DNA of 64,000 nucleotides. Origin: Chitinophagaceae bacterium UBA4411 (GTDB lineage Bacteria > Bacteroidota > Bacteroidia > Chitinophagales > Chitinophagaceae). Each line of letters starts with the position of its first letter. Positions within the stretch are counted from its first letter, which is position 1. Shown here in pieces: positions 56,301 to 63,451 of the stretch. Where the stretch lies: the NCBI GenBank assembly GCA_002400415.1, contig DGQP01000009.1:186001-250000 (forward strand), read 5' to 3'. The notes under the pieces were generated by a model. That model did no database searches, had not been told where the DNA came from, and saw only the letters and a list, made by a program, of their open reading frames with translations. A program made the translations under genes and the position numbers.

Positions 56301-56433
56301 TACTAATCAATGTAACCGTTGCGGCGGGAATGGGCTCATTGTCTTGATTAAGGACCTGGCCAGTAATGGGTTTGGGCTGGCACATGCTCAGAATGGGGCA
56401 TAGCATAGCCAGTATGCAGATGGTTGGTTTCAT
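53371..56433 (-). CDS. SusC/RagA family TonB-linked outer membrane protein
   Basis: 1020 residues with a short signal peptide (ILAMLCPILSMCQ). Carboxypeptidase-like domain (about 20-110, ITGQVLNQDNEPIPAATVTL), plug with LSGRIPGVIVTQGSGVTGSTVNVQIRGRTSL and DPLFIIDGVPFESG, SIEVLKDADATAIYGSRGANGVILITTRRGKAGK, and a long beta barrel ending NFLQLPPLKTIVMGCQFTL. Imports a glycan, peptide or other ligand with the SusD partner. The adjacent TlpA-DUF3738 protein, not an enzyme, is the only additional partner, so the substrate is unclear. Confidence 0.95.
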   Translation of the reverse strand: MKPTICILAMLCPILSMCQPKPITGQVLNQDNEPIPAATVTLISNKQSTITNNNGIFALNRVEEAGIPSHDSRLLTLDSITISAIGYETVTIAVTQLQTSNSKPQTIILPRKITALDEALIIAYGTTTKRFSTGSVAKLSASEIEKQPVSNPLSTLSGRIPGVIVTQGSGVTGSTVNVQIRGRTSLDLALSKNDPLFIIDGVPFESGNTPVNQLTSAANNPVPTNNSPVSGISPFNTINPQDIESIEVLKDADATAIYGSRGANGVILITTRRGKAGKTKFAISSYTGFSSITRSPSMLSTEQYLQMRREAFANDGNTPTNSTAPDLLLWDTTQYTDFKKKFIGNTGQSSDINASVSGGNAFTRFSIGAGYHRETNVFPGTHSDTRASLRLNIFHTPASKKWDIHLVTIYASEKNRLFRTDLTRHIILPPHLQLFTSAGKYNWQQNGINFSTLGFTNPLAEMERTYNSLNQNLSSNLIINYKITAALVLRVNMGYNTFNTTEQSNTPRTAIAPDNSTLASSLFATSTRSNWIIEPQAEYNAKLAKGKLELLLGTTFQQRNANGMNAAGTGYTNDLLLASLSAAASITASNTFELYKYNALFGRITYNWQQKYLFNFSARRDGSSRFGPGRQFANFGALGLGWIFTTEPWMQNQNILSYGKLRTSYGITGNDQVGDYKYLDLWTNTSNPYQGIPGFRPLALFNPDYNWEKNKKWEAALELAFFNDKLSVSTAYYQHRSSNQLVSYRLPNQTGFATVVKNLPALVQNSGWEFTLQSMLTKKKGLHWKSSFNLTIPSNKLIAFPGLAGSSYNSLYTVGKSLSVVTALKFLGVDPSTGIYTYQDLNNDGALNAADLQNLGHLDPRWYAGWSNTIEFQQWQFDIFCEYRNQRGRNYLATLYNYKPGFLYNQPDFVLNRWYKPGMNSVIQKFTTANSTPAGQAGNRISASDAPYSDASFIRIKNIALAYNFSSTLAEKLKIEAARFFIQAQNFFTITNYKGSDPETQNFLQLPPLKTIVMGCQFTL

Positions 56434-56703
56434 TTGCAGTTTAGTTTTTTAATTCCTTGCCTCTGGAACGCTCTTTGGGACAGTGTTGAAGGAAAGGATG
56501 TTAGTTGATGATTTGAAAAAGGGGCAACGGACCATCGCAGGTCCTGCTGTTTGAGTTTTACCTTAAACCGGGTTTTTAGGCTTTTGCGCCCAATGGGAGT
56601 TGAGAAGGTGGAGTTCTTTGTGGATATACCAAACTTTCATAGACTTATGGTTTAAGGCCGCTTAGAAAGTCATGTGGTAAATGTTGTTCAGTGTCTTTTT
56701 TGC
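56434..56703. other. Gap upstream of susC, nothing recognised
   Basis: About 270 bp without a recognisable gene or RNA. The promoter of the SusC operon must lie here; no close TTG/TAnnTTTG pair seen. Confidence 0.5.
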
Positions 56704-56877
56704 GAAGCAGCTTCATTGCTGGCAATGAAAAGGCGTGGAACTCAACTTACCGCCTTGAGGCCCTCGGAGGCCCGACACGAATAAGAGAGCCCACGCCGAA
56801 ACGTGGGCATTCTACTTATTATCCCGTGTCGTATGAAATTTCCGAGGTTTCAAGACGAGACTCTAAGCGAATGCTTC
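56704..56877 (+). ncRNA. Structured RNA, 6S-like
   Basis: A 174-nt region folds into one long rod. Closing stem GAAGCA (56704-56709)+GCTT (56710-56713) with AAGC (56865-56868) and TGCTTC (56872-56877); then CTTGA/TCAAG (56754-56758/56850-56854), CCTCGGA/TCCGAGG (56762-56768/56841-56847), CGACACG/CGTGTCG (56773-56779/56825-56831), AATAAG/CTTATT (56780-56785/56815-56820) and a terminal GCCCACG/CGTGGGC hairpin (56789-56795/56802-56808). A small CATTG/CAATG hairpin sits in the wide internal loop. The rod with a central bubble and the size resemble 6S RNA, which regulates RNA polymerase. Two GG/UU wobble pairs extend stems only on the plus strand, favouring that direction. No gene symbol is assigned without a covariance match. 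Confidence 0.55.
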
Positions 56878-56946
56878 AAGTAATTTTTTGAAGTTATCGC
56901 AAGATAAAGTTTCTATATAATCATCTTCACCGGATTTTAGCTTATT

Positions 56947-56992
56947 AAGTAGACAATATTACACATTTTATGTTTACTTTATCGTATTTTTG
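56947..56992 (+). promoter_or_regulatory. Dyad operator and -7 box for the small HTH gene
   Basis: AAGTAGACA (56947-56955) and TGTTTACTT (56971-56979) are inverted repeats with one mismatch, followed by TATTTTTG at 56985-56992, a perfect TAnnTTTG box. Position suits autoregulation by the HTH protein at 57034. Confidence 0.45.
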
Positions 56993-57033
56993 TATCTTTT
57001 TTTATACATAGTTCTTATTCTCTTTAGCCCTCG

Positions 57034-57399
57034 GTGTCAAAAAGACGTACCAGATCAGACCGGGGGCAGATATTAGCTGCTGTTGTTGAGGCATCAGGCT
57101 TTAAAAAGGGAGATATTGCCAAAAAAGCAGGGTACAGCCGTTCTGCCTATTATAAACATATTGAAAGCCCTGATCTGGATTTTTCTATTCTTATTGCATA
57201 CGGCAAGGCCCTGCATTATGATTTTACAGATGAGTTTCCCGAAATGCCCAAATATTTACTGGAAGAGCCGGATGAAATTTACGGAAAACCGAAAACATTA
57301 GAAGAAGCTCTAAAATTATTAGAGCAATGGAAGAATAAGCACATGGAATTATTAGAAAAATATAACAGGCTTATTGAGGAGAAGATGGAAAAGAAATAA
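57034..57399 (+). CDS. Small HTH (XRE-like) regulator, GTG start
   Basis: 121 residues. HTH from about 12-45: GQILAAVVEASGFKKGDIAKKAGYSRSAYYKHIESPD; C-terminal coiled coil (LEQWKNKHMELLEKYNRLIEEKMEKK). GTG at 57034 is the only credible start: an in-frame TAG lies 9 bp upstream and the only internal Met residues come after the HTH. The coiled coil suggests dimerisation. No toxin or phage gene adjoins, so its target is unknown. Confidence 0.7.
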   Translation: MSKRRTRSDRGQILAAVVEASGFKKGDIAKKAGYSRSAYYKHIESPDLDFSILIAYGKALHYDFTDEFPEMPKYLLEEPDEIYGKPKTLEEALKLLEQWKNKHMELLEKYNRLIEEKMEKK

Positions 57400-57691
57400 A
57401 AGCGATTACATCTCAAACCGGATCAAGCTTTTTAAAAAAATGCAGAGCCCTAAAATACCAATAATTTCTTTTGTTGATTGATGCTTTCCCATATTTCATA
57501 AAAGCCAGGCTATTAGGGTAGTCCGCACTAAAACACATGATAATGGAATGAATCTCCGGTTGTTTCATGTGCATTATTATTCTCTGCATAAAGCGCTGAA
57601 ATTATCAATACATTGTCCATTTTAAAATCCCTGGTGTTACTGAAAATTAAGAAGGTTTATCAAAATGAAAGGGCTCATTGTGGCCTAGAAA

Positions 57692-58351
57692 TCAGGGCTT
57701 GAAAAGACCATGACGGATGGCGAAGACGACTATTCCTGCAATGTTTTTGGCAAGCATTTTTTCCATGATCCTGAGCCGGTATCCTTCAATAGTACGTATA
57801 CTGAGGTGGAGAGTTTCAGAAATATCCTTGTTAGAATATTCTTTACAAATGAGCTCGATTATAAGCCTTTCTTTTTCTTTGAAAGTGATTTTCTCAACTG
57901 GCTTATTGGGATTGAAACGGCTGGTGGCAATAAGGCGGGCTAACTTCGTAGAAGTGCGGTTACAATAATAAGGATCATTGTTATTAACGGTACGAATGGC
58001 TTCGATAATTTCTTTTTTGTGAGCATTTTTTAAGAGATAACCAATAGCTCCTGCTTCCAGCATGTCAATAATAAGGTTGTCGTCATCAAACATAGAGAGG
58101 GCAATCACTTTGATATGCGGCATTTTGGTAGTAATGATACGGGTGGCTTCGATACCATCCATGCCGGGCATTTTGATATCAGTGAGGATAACATCGGGGT
58201 TGAATTTTTCCGCCAGGTTAATGAGCTGTTGCCCGTTTCGTGCATCAGCGAGTAGTTTGATATCGGAGGGGCGGCGAAACATGACTCCAAAGCCATCCCT
58301 GAAAATTTCATGATCATCCGCCATGATGATATTAATTAATTTTGGGCTCAT
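57692..58351 (-). CDS. NarL/LuxR-type response regulator
   Basis: 219 residues. Receiver domain with MADDHEIFRDGF and the phospho-acceptor DVILTDIKMPGMDGIEA (Asp near 57); LuxR HTH at the C-terminus (ITFKEKERLIIELICKEYSNKDISETLHLSIRTIEGYRLRIMEKM). Its start overlaps the histidine kinase end by 20 bp, so the pair is one operon. Confidence 0.9.
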   Translation of the reverse strand: MSPKLINIIMADDHEIFRDGFGVMFRRPSDIKLLADARNGQQLINLAEKFNPDVILTDIKMPGMDGIEATRIITTKMPHIKVIALSMFDDDNLIIDMLEAGAIGYLLKNAHKKEIIEAIRTVNNNDPYYCNRTSTKLARLIATSRFNPNKPVEKITFKEKERLIIELICKEYSNKDISETLHLSIRTIEGYRLRIMEKMLAKNIAGIVVFAIRHGLFKP

Positions 58352-59114
58352 TGTTTTCAGTTGTATGATTTAATGGTATCTCCAATTTGATTGTAGTGCC
58401 TTTGGAAAGGCCGGTAGTAATAAACAATTTACCTCCCAGCATCTCGGCCCGCTGTAGCATAGTGTGCAGGCCGAGGCCCTTTTTTTCTTTTCGGGCGGCA
58501 TATTTATTAAAACCACAGCCATTGTCGTTGCAAATAATGACAAGGGAACTGGTGCGAGTAAAAAACTGAATCTTTAATGTTGTAGCCTGTGCATGCTTAA
58601 CGGTATTGTGAATGATTTCCTGGAGGATGCGATAGATATTGATAGCCTGTTCCTGTGAGAGCAGTGGGATATTATATTTGAGTAACTCGATTTTGAGAGG
58701 GCAGGAGGATGTAACAACATGAATAAACTCTTCAATTGCATGGACAGGCCCTTTACGGAGAAGTGTATTTGGCATCAGGCCGTTAGATATCTCCCGGATA
58801 CGGGTAATGATCTTATCAATATGATCGGCCGCTTCGATCAGTAATGTTTGTTCTTCAGCTGAAGGAGGCTCTACTTCGGCCAGTTTGAATTTAGCGGCAG
58901 ATAAGATAGGTCCTAACTCATCGTGAAGGTCAGCAGCAATACGGGTACGTTCTTTTTCCAATACAGTTATCTGGGCACTGTTCTTTGATTTATGCAACCG
59001 GATATACCGCCGGTGCAGGCTGATGACGGACCAAATAAAATAGCCCAGGATAATACCTATAATGAATACGATGCTTAGTATGGTAAGGTAAATGGTAGTT
59101 TCTTTGGCATCCAT
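58332..59114 (-). CDS. NarL-type sensor histidine kinase
   Basis: 260 residues from ATG 59114 (MDAKETTIYLTILSIVFIIGIILG); an open frame upstream reaches 59222 but overlaps the upstream gene more. One membrane segment (about 7-30), then HisKA_3 with RTRIAADLHDELGPILSAAKF (phospho-His) and an HATPase domain (HNTVKHAQATTLKI; NDNGCGFNKYAARKEKKGLGLHTMLQRAEMLGG). No sensor domain other than the membrane segment, so the upstream membrane protein may be its sensor (inference). Confidence 0.85.
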   Translation of the reverse strand: MDAKETTIYLTILSIVFIIGIILGYFIWSVISLHRRYIRLHKSKNSAQITVLEKERTRIAADLHDELGPILSAAKFKLAEVEPPSAEEQTLLIEAADHIDKIITRIREISNGLMPNTLLRKGPVHAIEEFIHVVTSSCPLKIELLKYNIPLLSQEQAINIYRILQEIIHNTVKHAQATTLKIQFFTRTSSLVIICNDNGCGFNKYAARKEKKGLGLHTMLQRAEMLGGKLFITTGLSKGTTIKLEIPLNHTTENNEPKIN

Positions 59115-59728
59115 AAAATTGCGATTGCGTATATTAAATTGGTAAAGCAATTGATCCAGATGTGAATGCTGTAAATATTGTACATAAAGCCGGGGGTTGC
59201 ATAGGCTTCTGTAACCCAGCAAGCTTCGATAATCAGTTTATAAGTAAAGTAAATGATCCAGCCTGCGGAAATAAGGAATACGGAATGGCGATAGAGTGCC
59301 TGTCTTTCTTCAATAATAAGTCTATTCATGATGTTAATAGCCAGTAACACAATAAAAAAGGAATAGAACAGGCGAAACCAGGGTTGTGTCTGCTGTATGG
59401 GGAAAAGGATGAAATTCTCAGCTGTCCATATGACGGGGATCAGGATTAAAAGAGGGATGAAAACAACCCGCTTCCGGTCAAAGGCATCCCAATACCAGCA
59501 TTGCCAGAGTAAAAGGATAGCTTCCAAAAGTACGTAGATGTTATTATTGATTCCTGTTGTATGTCCCTGTTGTTGCAGGATAATACTGATCAACTCATTT
59601 ACTGCTCCAATCCAGATACAAATAATAAAAGGGTAACTGTCAGGATCTAATTTCTGAAACCGGAAAATTGCAATAAGCGCTGCAATAAAAATACTGGCAC
59701 TAAGGATAATGAACCATGTGTATATCAT
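59075..59728 (-). CDS. Seven-segment membrane protein, possible sensor partner
   Basis: 217 residues, about seven membrane segments, no recognised family. It overlaps the kinase gene by 40 bp and precedes it in the operon, so it could feed a signal to the kinase with its single membrane segment. Aromatic-rich, with a conserved-looking WQCWYWDAF and FTYKLIIEACW region. Confidence 0.55.
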   Translation of the reverse strand: MIYTWFIILSASIFIAALIAIFRFQKLDPDSYPFIICIWIGAVNELISIILQQQGHTTGINNNIYVLLEAILLLWQCWYWDAFDRKRVVFIPLLILIPVIWTAENFILFPIQQTQPWFRLFYSFFIVLLAINIMNRLIIEERQALYRHSVFLISAGWIIYFTYKLIIEACWVTEAYATPGFMYNIYSIHIWINCFTNLIYAIAILWMPKKLPFTLPY

Positions 59729-59771
59729 ATCCTCTTAAAGATAAGAGCAGCAGGGGGAGATGACATTTGAA

Positions 59772-59797
59772 TGAATACGCTGAATTTTTAGTATTCA
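59772..59797 (-). promoter_or_regulatory. Dyad upstream of the membrane protein-HK-RR operon
   Basis: TGAATAC (59772-59778) and GTATTCA (59791-59797) are perfect inverted repeats with 12 bp between, 44 bp before the ATG at 59728. Minus-strand TATCTTTA (59736-59743) is a 7/8 -7 match next to the start codon. Confidence 0.35.
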
Positions 59798-59838
59798 GGG
59801 TTTTTATGTATGACATCCTAAGTAATGCCCTTATTCTT

Positions 59839-60234
59839 TCATTGCGTATTCAATGGTGAGGGAGGAGGGCACGCAGGCGGACAGCGATGCCCCTCTTCAA
59901 CAATATCTTCACCATTGTCCGGATCGGATCCGGTTGCAGGCTGTACCGGTAAGATGTCTTCGCCATTACCATTAGCAGCTACTATGATGATACGGATCTT
60001 TAAAGATGTATCCATACCTAAATAAATACGGATGGCCTGACATTGTTTTTTTGCCAACAAACTTTCAATATCGGCCCGGTTAAAAGTTTCGCATACCGGC
60101 AGGATGTCCTGGTTTCGAAAAGCAGGTGCCAGTACGTTTTCACACTGAGAGCGAAAGAGACTTGTCATTTCAATAGCCCGGTTGAGCGGAATGAAATGAG
60201 AACCGGCAGCCGGAAGGGGAGGTGATTCTTTCAT
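59839..60234 (-). CDS. Conserved-looking Bacteroidota protein of unknown function
   Basis: 131 residues, no signal peptide. Body with ILPVCETFNRADIESLLAKKQCQAIRIYLGMDTSLKIRIIIVAANGNGEDILP and a tail ending EEGHRCPPACPPPSPLNTQ, a Cys/Pro-rich end that I have seen in other Bacteroidota proteins of unknown function. Its promoter region carries the 25-bp element also found before the DUF6520-like gene. Confidence 0.55.
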   Translation of the reverse strand: MKESPPLPAAGSHFIPLNRAIEMTSLFRSQCENVLAPAFRNQDILPVCETFNRADIESLLAKKQCQAIRIYLGMDTSLKIRIIIVAANGNGEDILPVQPATGSDPDNGEDIVEEGHRCPPACPPPSPLNTQ

Positions 60235-60295
60235 ACAGTTGGATTGGGTGATAAAAGTATTTTCATTGACAAGGTGGAAAGAATGGCGAAGAAAA

Positions 60296-60320
60296 ATACC
60301 CGTAGTACTACTGGATTTTT
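60296..60320 (-). promoter_or_regulatory. 25-bp element upstream of the 131-aa gene
   Basis: On the minus strand begins AAAAATCC, has GTAGTACTAC in the middle and ends ACGGGTAT; 22/25 identical to 50058-50082. 62 bp before the start codon at 60234, with a 7/8 -7 match (TACTTTTA, 60252-60259) between. Confidence 0.5.
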
Positions 60321-60616
60321 AGAGGTAGTTGATGCAACGGATTTTTTTACTTGTAAGGGGATCTCATTGTACTACTTTATAAGATGGGCACTTCTATAAT
60401 ATACTGGTTAACTGCTTAACAATTACAGATGCCCTTTGCTCCCACCGGCTGACAGGGGCTTCTTTTTATAAAGTCTGCAACTACCATAATTGTTTATTGA
60501 CCTATTAGAAATTGTGAAGTGAATAATGAAATGGCCGGATAAAACAGAGAAGTAAGCTTTTTATCGTAATGAATGAATACAATAACCAGCCGGAGTAGAA
60601 ATGGAAAAGACGAGTA

Positions 60617-60652
60617 TACGATAAAAAATACTGCATTCAGCATAGTGAATGC
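60617..60652 (-). terminator. Terminator after the response regulator gene at 60688
   Basis: GCATTCA (60633-60639) and TGAATGC (60646-60652) with a 6-nt loop; on the minus strand the stem is followed by AGTATTTTTTATCG, a U-rich tail. Confidence 0.65.
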
Positions 60653-60687
60653 TAAAGATTCAGGAAAAGCAACAACAGGACTATTAT

Positions 60688-61302
60688 TTACACAAGATTG
60701 TAGCGTGTGGCCAGTTTTATTAAGCCGGCTGTATTATTTACCCTGAACTTGGATAGTAAGCTTTTCCGGTGAGTGTTCACCGTGGCAACGCTGATAAAAA
60801 GTTTTTCCGCTATTTCCGCATTGGTAAACCCGTCGGCAATCAGTAATAATACCTCTTTTTCACGCCGGCTGATGAGGGGTAATTCATTATCCTGTTCCCG
60901 CAGGGAAAGACTTGCTTCGGCGCTGAAATAGGTTTTCCCGGCCATTACAGTAAGAATGGCGGTCAGCAATTCTTCCCGGGTGGCATTCTTCAGCAGGTAA
61001 CCTGATGCGCCGTTCTCCATCATATTGCGGATAACCGGCTGCTGGTTAAAAGTGCTTAATCCTATTACAAAAACTTTAGGGTACAGTTGTTTTACCTGTT
61101 TACAAAGGTCAGTACCACTCTGGTCAGGCAGGTTTACATCCATTAATATTACATCCGGTTGCTGTTGTTTCAGAAACCCGATACAGGAAGCGGCATTAGT
61201 GGCATGCCCCATCCATTCAATATTCTTTTCATTTTGTAATAAGGAACGGATGCCCTCTATTACCATATAATGGTCATCAACTATGAATACACTCGCTTTC
61301 AT
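60688..61302 (-). CDS. NarL/LuxR-type response regulator
   Basis: 204 residues. Receiver domain VFIVDDHYMVIEGI and DVILMDVNLPDQSGTDL (phospho-acceptor Asp near 55); LuxR HTH ISRREKEVLLLIADGFTNAEIAEKLFISVATVNTHRKSLLSKF. The TPR histidine kinase lies 43 bp upstream on the same strand; the two form a pair. Confidence 0.92.
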   Translation of the reverse strand: MKASVFIVDDHYMVIEGIRSLLQNEKNIEWMGHATNAASCIGFLKQQQPDVILMDVNLPDQSGTDLCKQVKQLYPKVFVIGLSTFNQQPVIRNMMENGASGYLLKNATREELLTAILTVMAGKTYFSAEASLSLREQDNELPLISRREKEVLLLIADGFTNAEIAEKLFISVATVNTHRKSLLSKFRVNNTAGLIKLATRYNLV

Positions 61303-61345
61303 TAAAAATTGCCCGGCAGTTGAAATGTGTTAGTTATTGCAATTA

Positions 61346-63289
61346 TCAGAGGTTTATTTCAATTAAAACAGATGTTCCCTTATCCTGTGCCGAATTTATA
61401 TCAATTTTACCTTTCAGGAATTCAACCCGGTTCCGGATATTGCTCCACCCGATTCCGGGGGCACGTTCCAGAATTGCTGTGTCAAACCCTTTTCCGTTAT
61501 CTTCTACTGTCAGCGTTAACAATTTCTCCTGCCCGGATACATGCAACTGGACCAGCAGGTCTTTGGCAGCTGCATGTTTAACAGCATTGTTTACCAGTTC
61601 CTGCACGATACGATAAATAGTAACAGCAGCCGTCTGGTCTGTTACTGCGCCGTCCATACCAATAGACTGGTAGGCTATACGTGTCACACCACTCCGGTTA
61701 ATTTCGTTGCAGAACTCTTTCAATGCCGTGTCAAGCCCGTATTTAACCAGCATTTCAGGCATCATGTTGTGGGCCACACGCCGCATTTCCCTGATGGAGC
61801 TGTCAAGCATATCAATGCTGCGTTCAAACGCCTGTGCATTATCAGGCGTCATGATTAAATTTTCTTTCATGTTGCTTAATGAGTATTTTATGCCACTAAG
61901 TATCCCTCCGAGCCCATCATGCAGGTCTTTGGCCAGCCGGGTGCGTTCCTGTTCTTCGCCTTTTAAAACAGCTTCGGTGGCAGTGAGTTGTTTTTCAGCT
62001 TCCAGCTCATCTATCTTGGCCTGCTGCAGTTTTTGCCGGTTACGGTAGTTGCGGTATACAAGTAACAGGATTAGTAATAGGGCTATGGAACCGGCAATCA
62101 AAAAATAATTCAAATTGCTTTTTTGCTGCAGCTCGGTTTGCTGCAATTTGATCTGTGCTTCTTTTTTTTCAGTATTGTATTTTGTTTCCAGTTCTTCCGT
62201 ATAAAAGTTGAGTTCTTTAAGGTTGGTGGCACTGATCACCGAATCATATTTAAAAGAATAATTCTCTCCTTCTTTAATTTTTCCCTGTAAATAATACATA
62301 ATAGAATAACCCTGGTACAGGTTACCTAACGCATCAGTATTATTTTCCTGCAGGGCTAGTACAATGCCGCTGTCTAATTGAGCCTTTGCCTGATCATATT
62401 TTTGTTGAGCAATGAAAGGTAAAGCAAAAGCATTGTGTATTTCGGCATTGGTTTTATTATCAGGATAATCTTTGCTGTAGCTGGCCAGTTCAATCGAATA
62501 TTTTTTAAGTGCTGTAATATTACCTGCTTTAAAATTATCGTGGCAAAGATTAATAAGGGCATAATTAATGTTCACTATATCTTCTTCCCGTTTGGCAAAC
62601 TCAAGCTGTTCTTTATTGATGGTAATGGCACTGTCGATCATATTCAATGACGAATAATTTGCTGAAAGATTATTTAAACCCATCATCACTGCAAAAAAGT
62701 TACTGAATTGTTTTCCATATGCAATGGCCTTTTTTGCATACACAACAGACTTATCAAATTGCTGCAGGTTATAGTATGTATTTGATGCCGTAAGGTTACG
62801 GATGGCAAAACTGGCACTATCCTTTGTCTTTTCAGAAAGATCAATGCACTTCAGCGTGTACTCAATAGAAAATTTATATTGTCCAAAGTGATTGTACACT
62901 GCAGCAAGGTTATTATAGCTTTTAGCCAGCAGTTTCATATCATTTCCCTTTTCAGCTATCTCTTTATTCTTTTGGGCATAATCGAGTGCTCTTTTATAAT
63001 CATTGTTATAATAGTAATATTCGGCGTACCCTGTGTTGATAAGAAAATCAAATTGATCTGTTTTTATTTTTTGGGCAAGGGTTGTTGCTTCATTGAGATA
63101 GTAAAAAGAACTGTCGTAATTTTTGGTGGCGTACAGCTTTTGAATGCCCATCAGCAACCTGATCCTGGAGGTATCTTCTTTTGCTGCCTGCAACAATTGC
63201 ACCAGGCTGTCCTTTTTTATTGAAACCTGTGCTGTTCCCACCAGCTTAAGAATAAAGAAACAAAGAAAAAATAGGGCTGATTTCCTCAT
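61346..63289 (-). CDS. TPR-containing sensor histidine kinase
   Basis: 647 residues from ATG 63289 (signal-like MRKSALFFLCFFILKLVGTAQ). Periplasmic region with several TPR repeats (about 25-370; pairs such as YNNLAAVYNHFGQYKFSIEYTLKCI), a membrane segment (about 392-412, NYFLIAGSIALLLILLLVYRNY), a coiled-coil linker, HisKA_3 (RTRLAKDLHDGLGGILSGIKYSL) and an HATPase domain (NNAVKHAAAKDLLVQL; VEDNGKGFD). Signals to the response regulator at 60688. It diverges from the cytolysin-like gene. Confidence 0.9.
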   Translation of the reverse strand: MRKSALFFLCFFILKLVGTAQVSIKKDSLVQLLQAAKEDTSRIRLLMGIQKLYATKNYDSSFYYLNEATTLAQKIKTDQFDFLINTGYAEYYYYNNDYKRALDYAQKNKEIAEKGNDMKLLAKSYNNLAAVYNHFGQYKFSIEYTLKCIDLSEKTKDSASFAIRNLTASNTYYNLQQFDKSVVYAKKAIAYGKQFSNFFAVMMGLNNLSANYSSLNMIDSAITINKEQLEFAKREEDIVNINYALINLCHDNFKAGNITALKKYSIELASYSKDYPDNKTNAEIHNAFALPFIAQQKYDQAKAQLDSGIVLALQENNTDALGNLYQGYSIMYYLQGKIKEGENYSFKYDSVISATNLKELNFYTEELETKYNTEKKEAQIKLQQTELQQKSNLNYFLIAGSIALLLILLLVYRNYRNRQKLQQAKIDELEAEKQLTATEAVLKGEEQERTRLAKDLHDGLGGILSGIKYSLSNMKENLIMTPDNAQAFERSIDMLDSSIREMRRVAHNMMPEMLVKYGLDTALKEFCNEINRSGVTRIAYQSIGMDGAVTDQTAAVTIYRIVQELVNNAVKHAAAKDLLVQLHVSGQEKLLTLTVEDNGKGFDTAILERAPGIGWSNIRNRVEFLKGKIDINSAQDKGTSVLIEINL

Positions 63290-63348
63290 GAGCGACGTTT
63301 GAGTGGTTTTATTCGTTGCAAAATAAGCATTCAAATAGTTTTTCAGCC

Positions 63349-63403
63349 ATCATCTTTTTTAATGATTTTTTGCCGGCGGGTAAAATCATCTTTTTTAATG
63401 ATT
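63349..63403. repeat. 19-bp direct repeat in the divergent promoter region
   Basis: ATCATCTTTTTTAATGATT occurs at 63349-63367 and again, identical, at 63385-63403, 36 bp apart. Each copy is itself a dyad (ATCAT ... ATGAT). The position between the TPR kinase gene and the cytolysin-like gene suits an operator for the neighbouring NarL-type regulator. Confidence 0.6.
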
Positions 63404-63432
63404 GTACCCGTTATCTGCTTCGAATAGCTTTA
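63402..63432 (+). promoter_or_regulatory. Candidate promoter for the cytolysin-like gene
   Basis: TTG at 63402-63404 and TAGCTTTA (7/8 to TAnnTTTG) at 63425-63432, 20 nt apart, ending 19 nt before the ATG at 63452. The TTG overlaps the second 19-bp repeat. Confidence 0.4.
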
Positions 63433-63451
63433 CAGCACAAAAAATATAATA

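Larger units (their letters stand above)
60235..60687. other. 453-bp gap between the 131-aa gene and a response regulator
   Basis: Contains the 25-bp shared element (60296-60320), an 11-bp perfect inverted repeat TTTTTATCGTA (60558-60568) / TACGATAAAAA (60617-60627), and a terminator hairpin. Otherwise no gene or RNA recognised. Confidence 0.55.

Noticed and set aside
56691..56891. 66-residue plus-strand ORF containing GNEKAWNSTYRLEALGGPTR
   Set aside because: It coincides exactly with the structured RNA and has no protein features; such reading frames over conserved RNAs are often mis-annotated as proteins.
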